Below, piece after piece: positions 58,795-64,000 of a stretch of 64,000 nucleotides of DNA. Origin of the DNA: Actinomycetospora soli (lineage in GTDB: Bacteria > Actinomycetota > Actinomycetes > Mycobacteriales > Pseudonocardiaceae); the NCBI RefSeq assembly GCF_021026295.1, contig NZ_JAJNDA010000005.1, positions 124,001 through 188,000 of the forward strand, read 5' to 3'. Below the pieces are notes generated by a model. The model had not been told where the DNA came from. It ran no database searches and worked only from the letters and a program-made list of their open reading frames with translations. Position 1 is the first letter of the stretch; every line of letters begins with the position of its first letter. The position numbers and the translations under genes are program-made.

Positions 58795-60372
58795 ATGCTT
58801 CCCCGGCGGCGCGCACGCCGCGCGAAGGCAGTGGTCCGAACGGGTCTGCGGCAGAGCCGCCGATCGCTGCGGCCGGTCGGCGCGCTGGACCGGCGGGTGA
58901 CGGAGTCGATCGGCGACCTGCCGCCGTCGCGGCTGGACGCCGCCCTGCTCACGCTCACGCAGTCGGCCAACCACTCCGGGCTCTGGTTCGCCGCCGCCTC
59001 GCTGCTCGCCGGCCTCGGGACGCGGCGGACCCGGCGCGGCGCCCTGCGCGGGGTGTTCGGGATCGGCCTCGCGAGCTTCGCCTCGAACGCCGTGCTGAAG
59101 CCGCTGGTGCCCCGCCGGCGCCCGGCCGCGGACCTGCTGCCGCCCTACCGGGCCCTGCCCGACCGCCCGACCTCGTCGTCGTTCCCCTCCGGGCACTCGG
59201 CGTCGGCGTTCGCGTTCGCCCTCGGGGTCGGGCTGGAGAGCCCGCGCGCGGCCGCCGTCCTGGCGCCGCTGGCGGCCACCGTCGCCTACTCGCGGGTCCA
59301 CGTCGGGGTGCACTGGACCAGCGACGTCGCCGTGGGCTCGGCGGTCGGGGCCGGCGCGGCCCTGCTCACCCAGCGCTGGCTGCCGCGCCGCCCGACCGAC
59401 GAGGCCATCGCCCGGCCCTGGCTCGACGCACCCGCCCTCGAGGAGGGCGAGGGCCTGTCGATGGTGGTGAACATGGGCTCCGGGCGCCCGGGGGTCGACC
59501 CCGCCGAGGAGATCGCGGCCGCGCTGCCGAAGGCGACGATCGTGCGGCTCGAGCGCGGCGACGACCTGCTGGGTCGGCTGCAGGAGGCCGCGGCGACCTC
59601 CGGCACGGTGGCGCTGGGGATCGCGGGCGGCGACGGGTCGGTCGCGGCGGCCGCGCGGATCGCCGAGGACCTCGACCTGCCGCTCGCGGTGATGCCCGCG
59701 GGCACGCTCAACCACTTCGGCCGCGACGTCGGGGTGTACGACCTGCAGGAGGTCGTCGACGCCACGGGCGCCGGCGAGGCGGTCGCGGTCGACGTCGGCG
59801 AGCTGCGCGTCTACGCGTCGTCCACGGGCCCCGAGGGCGGCGAGCGGATCGTCTTCGTCAACACCGCGTCGTTCGGCGGCTACCCGGACATGGTGCGGCT
59901 GCGGGAGAAGTGGGAGAGGCGCTGGGGCAAGTGGCCGGCCGCGTCGGCCGCCCTCGTCGCGGTGCTCTGGACCGCCCGCCCCGTCCGCTGCCGCATCGAC
60001 GGCCGCGAGACCTCGGTGTGGATGCTGTTCGTCGGCAACGGGCCGTACGCCCCGGCCGGGATGACCCCGGCCTACCGTCCGCGCCTGGACACCGGCCTGC
60101 TCGAGGTCCGCTACCTGCGCGCCGACCGCCGCTTCTCCCGCGCCCGCGCGATCGTGGGGCTGCTGCTCGGCACCCTCGGCCACATCCGGACATACGTCGA
60201 GCACACCGCCCGCGAGCTGGACGTGGAGTTGCTCGACGGCCCGCTCGAGGTGGCCACCGACGGCGAGGTGATGGTCGCGGGCGAGCGGCTGGTCTTCTCG
60301 GTCGCCGACCACCCGGTGCCGGTCTACCGCCGCGACGAGACCCGCTGGCCGGAGCGCGCCACCGTGTGGTGA
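58795..60372 (+). CDS. PAP2 phosphatase-diacylglycerol kinase fusion
   Basis: A 525-residue two-domain protein. The N-terminal PAP2 domain (about 40-195, four or more membrane helices) carries the three acid-phosphatase motifs: KPLVPRRRP near 102-110, PSGHSAS near 132-138, and [12 protein letters not shown] near 165-176. The C-terminal half (about 220-520) is a diacylglycerol/sphingosine kinase-like domain with [39 protein letters not shown] near 276-314. The pairing predicts cycling between lipid phosphate and lipid, or phosphatidic acid turnover. A strong terminator follows. Confidence 0.9.
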   Translation: MLPRRRARRAKAVVRTGLRQSRRSLRPVGALDRRVTESIGDLPPSRLDAALLTLTQSANHSGLWFAAASLLAGLGTRRTRRGALRGVFGIGLASFASNAVLKPLVPRRRPAADLLPPYRALPDRPTSSSFPSGHSASAFAFALGVGLESPRAAAVLAPLAATVAYSRVHVGVHWTSDVAVGSAVGAGAALLTQRWLPRRPTDEAIARPWLDAPALEEGEGLSMVVNMGSGRPGVDPAEEIAAALPKATIVRLERGDDLLGRLQEAAATSGTVALGIAGGDGSVAAAARIAEDLDLPLAVMPAGTLNHFGRDVGVYDLQEVVDATGAGEAVAVDVGELRVYASSTGPEGGERIVFVNTASFGGYPDMVRLREKWERRWGKWPAASAALVAVLWTARPVRCRIDGRETSVWMLFVGNGPYAPAGMTPAYRPRLDTGLLEVRYLRADRRFSRARAIVGLLLGTLGHIRTYVEHTARELDVELLDGPLEVATDGEVMVAGERLVFSVADHPVPVYRRDETRWPERATVW

Positions 60373-60391
60373 GGCCCCACCCCCGGACGCG

Positions 60392-60438
60392 CGAACGGGC
60401 CGTCCGTCACGATCGAGGTGTGACGGACGGCCCGTTCG
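60392..60438. terminator. 19-bp perfect bidirectional terminator
   Basis: Arms 60392-60410 and 60420-60438 are perfectly complementary with a nine-base loop. It separates the convergent PAP2-kinase and prcA genes. Outer bases CCGGACG/CGTCCGG extend the stem with a bulge. Confidence 0.85.
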
Positions 60439-60457
60439 TCCGGGACGGGAGGAGCGC

Positions 60458-61258
60458 TCAGGCGTCCGCGCCGCCGGCGCCCGACACCTCGTCGCCCGCA
60501 CCGGTGTCGCCGGCGGCGTCGTCCGACGCGGCCGCCTCGGCGGCGGGCAGGAGCGCGGACAGGGCGGCGCCGGTGATGCGGCGGAACGAGCGGCGGGGGC
60601 GGCGCGCGCGGTCGAGCAGGGCGACCTCGAGCGAGTCGACCCCGAGCGTGCGCTCGTCCGACGAGGACGACGACGAGGAGGACGACCCGTTCTGCGCCAG
60701 GAGGGCCTCGACGGCCGTGCGCAGGGCGCCCTGCGTGTCGAGCGTGCCGTCGTAGGACGACTTCAGCGCCGTCGAGATGGGCTCGGTGGTGCCGCCCATG
60801 ACGACGAACTGCGGCTCGTCGGAGATCGAGCCGTCGTAGGTGATGCGGAAGAGCTGGTCGGACTCGGCGGTCTCCCCCAGCGCCGCGACGCACAGCTCGA
60901 CCTCGAACGGCTTCTGCTGCTCGATGAAGCTCGCACCGAGGATGTTGGAGTACGCGTTGGCCAGGGCGCGGCCGGAGACGTCGCGCCGGTCGTAGGAGTA
61001 GCCCTGCACGTCGGCCCAGCGGACGCCGGCGCGGCGGAGGTTCTCGAACTCGTTGTAGCGGCCGACCGCGGCGAACCCGAGCTGGTCGTAGATCTCGGAG
61101 ATCTTGCGCAGCGACTTCGACCGGTTCTCCGCGACGAACAGGACCCCGTCCGCGCAGCTCAGCACCACCACGCTGCGACCGCGGGAGATGCCCTTGCGGG
61201 CGAGCTCCGAGCGGTCGCGCATCAGCTGGTCGACCGACGCGTAGAACGGCATCGTCAT
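60458..61258 (-). CDS. prcA: proteasome subunit alpha
   Basis: A 266-residue alpha subunit of the 20S core particle; alpha rings gate substrate entry. The N-terminal [76 protein letters not shown] block is highly characteristic. A run of nine serines near residues 192-200, followed by acidic residues, sits just before the C-terminal helices; it is absent from M. tuberculosis PrcA as I recall. It lies 79 bases after prcB on the same strand. Confidence 0.96.
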   Translation of the reverse strand: MTMPFYASVDQLMRDRSELARKGISRGRSVVVLSCADGVLFVAENRSKSLRKISEIYDQLGFAAVGRYNEFENLRRAGVRWADVQGYSYDRRDVSGRALANAYSNILGASFIEQQKPFEVELCVAALGETAESDQLFRITYDGSISDEPQFVVMGGTTEPISTALKSSYDGTLDTQGALRTAVEALLAQNGSSSSSSSSSDERTLGVDSLEVALLDRARRPRRSFRRITGAALSALLPAAEAAASDDAAGDTGAGDEVSGAGGADA

Positions 61259-61337
61259 GGCGGGGAGGCTCCCTCTTCGGTGCTCGGGCGGTCCGGGTGG
61301 GGGTCGGGCGGGGCGGTGCGGGCGGTGCGCCGGGGTG

Positions 61338-62201
61338 TCAGCCGGTCGCGCGCTCGCGGCGGCCGGCGATGACGGCCTCCGCGGTCGCCTGGACCTCGTC
61401 GGCGGGCAGCTGGACCGCGCCCGACGCGTCGATCGCCACGACGATCGGGAAGATGTTGCGGACGGTGTCGGGGCCACCGGTCGCCGAGTCGTCGTCGGCC
61501 GCGTCGTAGAGCGCCTCGACGGTGTTGCGGACCGTGGTGTCGCGGTCGGCGGTGACGTCGTGGAGCTTCTTCAGCGACGACCGCGCGAACAGCGAGCCCG
61601 AGCCGACGGCCGCGTAGCCGCCGTGCTCCTCGTAGCGCCCGCCGACCACGTCGTAGGACACGATCCGCCCGGCGCGGGCCGGGTCGACGGCGTCGAGGTC
61701 GTAGCCCGCGAAGAGCGGGACGTAGGACAGCCCCTGCATGGCGGCGCCGAGGTTGCCGCGGATCATCGAGGCGAGCCGGTTCGACTTGCCGTCGAAGGTC
61801 AGGCCGACGCCCTCGAGCTTCTCGTAGTGCTCGAGGTCCACCGCGAACAGGCGGATGGCCTCCACCGCCAGCCCGGCGGTGCCCGCGATGCCGGCGGCCG
61901 AGTAGTCGTCGGTGATGTAGACCTTCTGCATGTCGCGCTGGGAGATGAGGTTGCCCATCGTCGCCCGGCGGTCGCCCGCGATGACGACGCCGCCGTCGTA
62001 GACCGCGGCGACGATCGTGGTGCCGTGCGGCACCCCGCCCGCGACCTCCGGCGTCACCCCGCGCGCCGTGGGCAGCAGGTCCGGCCGGACGGTCGAGAGG
62101 AAGTCGATGAACGAGGACGTGCCGGAGTCGAAGTACGCGGGCGCGAGCCCCTGCCCTCGTCCCGTCGCTGCACTCGCCCCGAAGCTCATCCTGGGGTCCA
62201 T
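61338..62201 (-). CDS. prcB: proteasome subunit beta, with propeptide
   Basis: A 287-residue catalytic subunit. A 60-residue propeptide ends at PHG and processing exposes Thr61 in [25 protein letters not shown], the N-terminal nucleophile. [14 protein letters not shown] and the C-terminal [13 protein letters not shown] are typical. Propeptide residues 7-16 ([10 protein letters not shown]) fall in a GGGCGAG-rich stretch resembling that after pafC at 53450-53475. It is separated from pup by two strong hairpins. Confidence 0.97.
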   Translation of the reverse strand: MDPRMSFGASAATGRGQGLAPAYFDSGTSSFIDFLSTVRPDLLPTARGVTPEVAGGVPHGTTIVAAVYDGGVVIAGDRRATMGNLISQRDMQKVYITDDYSAAGIAGTAGLAVEAIRLFAVDLEHYEKLEGVGLTFDGKSNRLASMIRGNLGAAMQGLSYVPLFAGYDLDAVDPARAGRIVSYDVVGGRYEEHGGYAAVGSGSLFARSSLKKLHDVTADRDTTVRNTVEALYDAADDDSATGGPDTVRNIFPIVVAIDASGAVQLPADEVQATAEAVIAGRRERATG

Positions 62202-62248
62202 CGGCGGTCGTCGCTCCTCTGCTGGTGGTGTCGCTTCTACAGACGCAC

Positions 62249-62282
62249 GCGGCGGGCCGGAACGCTAGTCCCGGCCCGCCGC
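62249..62282 (-). terminator. hairpin 2 between pup and prcB
   Basis: A 12-base perfect stem (62249-62260 with 62271-62282) and ten-base loop. On the transcript it follows the hairpin directly after pup. No U-tract. It could act as attenuator, processing site or stability element rather than full terminator. Confidence 0.65.
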
Positions 62283-62293
62283 TCCCGCACGGT

Positions 62294-62331
62294 GGTCCGC
62301 CGGGGTTCGCGCGTGGCGAACCCGACGGACC
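62294..62331 (-). terminator. hairpin 1 directly after pup
   Basis: GGTCCG and GGGTTCGC pair with GCGAACCC and CGGACC with a two-base internal loop; the stem begins six bases after the pup stop codon. Confidence 0.7.
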
Positions 62332-62337
62332 GGATGA

Positions 62338-62532
62338 CTACTCGCCGCCCTTCTGCACGTACGCGCGCACGAAGTCCTCGGCGTTCTCCTCGAGGACGTC
62401 GTCGATCTCGTCGAGGATGCTGTCGGTCTCCTCGCCGAGCTTCTCGCGGCGCTCCTGGCCGGCGGCGGTGGTGTCCTCGCCGCCGTCGCCGTCGTCGCCA
62501 CCGCCCTGCCGCTGGGTCTGTTCCTGCGCCAT
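62338..62532 (-). CDS. pup: prokaryotic ubiquitin-like protein Pup
   Basis: A 64-residue, disordered, acidic protein tag. The C-terminal coiled segment (EERREKLGEETDSILDEIDDVLEENAEDFVRAYVQKGGE region, about 26-64) is the Mpa- and PafA-binding part. The last residues are QKGGE: the final residue is Glu, not the Gln found in most actinobacterial Pup, so deamidation by Dop is not needed before ligation. The ATG has GGGAGGCAGCC upstream. It lies between dop and the proteasome genes. Confidence 0.98.
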   Translation of the reverse strand: MAQEQTQRQGGGDDGDGGEDTTAAGQERREKLGEETDSILDEIDDVLEENAEDFVRAYVQKGGE

Positions 62533-62607
62533 GGCTGCCTCCCGGTGCCGAAGGGTGTTGCGTCCCCGAACCCTACCTGGCCGAGCCCGCTCCCGACGTC
62601 ATCAACA

Positions 62608-64000
62608 TCATCCCCGCGTCAGGGCCTCGACGAGCGCCGTGGCGTTCTCGGCGTTGTCGATGAGCTCCCCGACGTGGCCGCGGGTGCCCCGCAGCGGCTC
62701 CAGCGTGGGGATCCGCACCAGGGACTCCCGGCCCAGGTCGAAGATCACCGAGTCCCACGACGCGGCCGCGACCTCGCTCGGGTAGCGCTCCAGGCACCGG
62801 CCGCGGAAGTACGCGCGGGTGTCCTCCGGGGGCCGGGTGACGGCGGCGCGCACCTCCTCCTCGGTGACGAGGCGCTTGATCGACCCGCGGGTGACCAGAC
62901 GGTTGTAGAGGCCCTTGGCCTGCCGCACGTCGGAGTACTGCAGGTCGATCAGGTGCAGCTTCGGGGAGTCCCAGGGCAGGTTGTCGCGCTCCTGGTAGCT
63001 CTGCAGCAGCTTGAGCTTGGCCACCCAGTCCAGCCGGTCCGCGCAGCGCATCGGGTCGGCCTCGAGGTCGTCGAGGACCTGGCCCCAGATCTCGAGGGTC
63101 TCGCGGGTGACCTCGTCGATCTCTCCGCCGTCCCTGCCCTGGGTCTCCTGCTCGTGCTTGCAGGCGCGCTCGTAGTACTCGCGCTGGATCTGCAGGGCGG
63201 TCATCCGCCGCCCGTTGGCCAGGTCGACCTCGACCTGCAGCGTCGGGTCGTGGCTGATCCGGTGCACCGAGCGGACCGGCTCGAGCAGGCGCAGGTCGTC
63301 GAAGCGGACGCCGTCCTCGATCATCGACAGCACCAGGGCCGTCGTCCCGACCTTGAGGAACGTCGAGTACTCGGAGAGGTTCGCGTCGCCGATGATCACG
63401 TGCAGCCGCCGGTACTTGTCGGCGTCGGCGTGCGGCTCGTCGCGGGTGTTGATGATGCCGCGCTTGAGCGTCGTCTCCAGCCCGACCTCGACCTCGATGT
63501 AGTCCGCGCGCTGCGAGAGCTGGTAGCCCACCTCGTCGCCCGAGGCCCCGAGCCCGACGCGGCCCGCCCCCGTCATCACCTGGCGGGTGACGAAGAACGG
63601 GGTGAGCCCGGAGATGATGCTGGGGAACGGCGTCTGCCGGTTGCACAGGTAGTTCTCGTGCGACCCGTACGAGGCGCCCTTGCCGTCGATGTTGTTCTTG
63701 TAGAGCTGGATGCGACCGGTGCCGGGGACGACGGCGGCCCGCTCGGCGGCGTCCTCCATCACCCGCTCCCCCGCCTTGTCCCAGATCACCGCGCCGCGCG
63801 GGGTGGTGACCTCGGGGGCGGAGAACTCGGGGTGGGCGTGGTCGACGTAGAGCCGCGCGCCGTTGGTGAGGATGACGTTCGCGGCGCCGAGGTCGTCGAG
63901 GTCGCCGGTGTCCGGCGGCGGGCCGGCGCTCGGGCCGAGGTCGAACCCGCGGGCGTCGCGCAGCGGGGACTCCACCTCGTAGTCCCAGCGGGCGCGGCGC
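62608..64000 (-). CDS. dop: Pup deamidase/depupylase Dop, 5' end outside window
   Basis: About 464 residues of a usual 500 are visible; the N-terminal part lies beyond base 64000. Dop is a PafA paralogue that deamidates Pup-Gln and removes Pup from targets. Conserved parts are [21 protein letters not shown] at the visible start, [49 protein letters not shown] and [36 protein letters not shown]. With Pup ending in Glu, depupylation is its main expected job here. The proteasomal ATPase gene would be expected further right. Confidence 0.97.
   Translation of the reverse strand, partial: RRARWDYEVESPLRDARGFDLGPSAGPPPDTGDLDDLGAANVILTNGARLYVDHAHPEFSAPEVTTPRGAVIWDKAGERVMEDAAERAAVVPGTGRIQLYKNNIDGKGASYGSHENYLCNRQTPFPSIISGLTPFFVTRQVMTGAGRVGLGASGDEVGYQLSQRADYIEVEVGLETTLKRGIINTRDEPHADADKYRRLHVIIGDANLSEYSTFLKVGTTALVLSMIEDGVRFDDLRLLEPVRSVHRISHDPTLQVEVDLANGRRMTALQIQREYYERACKHEQETQGRDGGEIDEVTRETLEIWGQVLDDLEADPMRCADRLDWVAKLKLLQSYQERDNLPWDSPKLHLIDLQYSDVRQAKGLYNRLVTRGSIKRLVTEEEVRAAVTRPPEDTRAYFRGRCLERYPSEVAAASWDSVIFDLGRESLVRIPTLEPLRGTRGHVGELIDNAENATALVEALTRG

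Overview
The window is very GC-rich actinobacterial chromosome, densely coded on both strands. It has a complete Pup-proteasome locus, RbpA, HelY, PafABC, a SigD-type sigma factor, F420-type oxidoreductases and tuberculostearate-type lipid genes. Gene order from rbpA to dop follows the Mycobacterium tuberculosis Rv2050/Rv2088-Rv2112 neighbourhood as I remember it, and protein style fits a pseudonocardial genus. That placement is inference from gene content; no 16S gene lies here. I see no rRNA, tRNA, CRISPR array, insertion sequence or prophage.

Layout. 1-10 kb: 3' end of gcvP, then transporters (MFS, APC permease with a stress protein), a secreted M15-like protein, an FAD amine oxidase, two CNNM/TlyC membrane proteins and a PPOX-type flavin/F420 enzyme. 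10-20 kb: SDR, coaA, MarR, DinB, DUF427, methyltransferase, DUF2071 and SRPBCC genes, a CocE-type hydrolase diverging from a TetR gene, and an MmyB-type regulator whose apparent operator also lies before a small membrane-protein gene. 20-33 kb: VIT transporter, thioesterase/SRPBCC pair, two HlyD-like adaptors without a transporter, MOSC, DUF72, two GAF-ANTAR proteins, MarR plus aldo/keto reductase, and two divergent epoxide-hydrolase-like genes. Two non-coding stretches here (20.3-20.85 and 28.85-29.39 kb) carry copies of a 60-bp palindromic repeat. 33-42 kb: two anchored proteins, a SigD-like sigma factor with a companion gene, tmsA-tmsB, a PE-Pol nuclease/polymerase, a glycerophosphodiesterase and rbpA behind a SigR-type promoter. 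42-64 kb: ppm, lnt, M24 peptidase, DUF2339, exonuclease, MmcQ, DUF4333, helY, tatA, pafC, pafB, a Ser/Thr kinase, pafA, a PAP2-lipid kinase fusion, prcA, prcB, pup and the 3' part of dop.

How the genes fit together. PafA attaches Pup to target proteins, Dop removes or prepares Pup, and PrcA/PrcB form the 20S core; the ATPase gene is not in the window. PafB/PafC are the WYL-domain DNA-damage regulators that usually travel with pafA. Lnt and Ppm serve lipoprotein acylation and mannosyl-lipid synthesis. TmsA/TmsB should make 10-methyl fatty acids.

Promoter style is consistent. Many genes start 6-8 bases after a TANNNT hexamer (TAGGCT, TAGGGT, TAAGGT, TACCGT), so leaderless transcription appears common. 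Strong perfect hairpins without clear T-tracts separate several convergent or adjacent genes.
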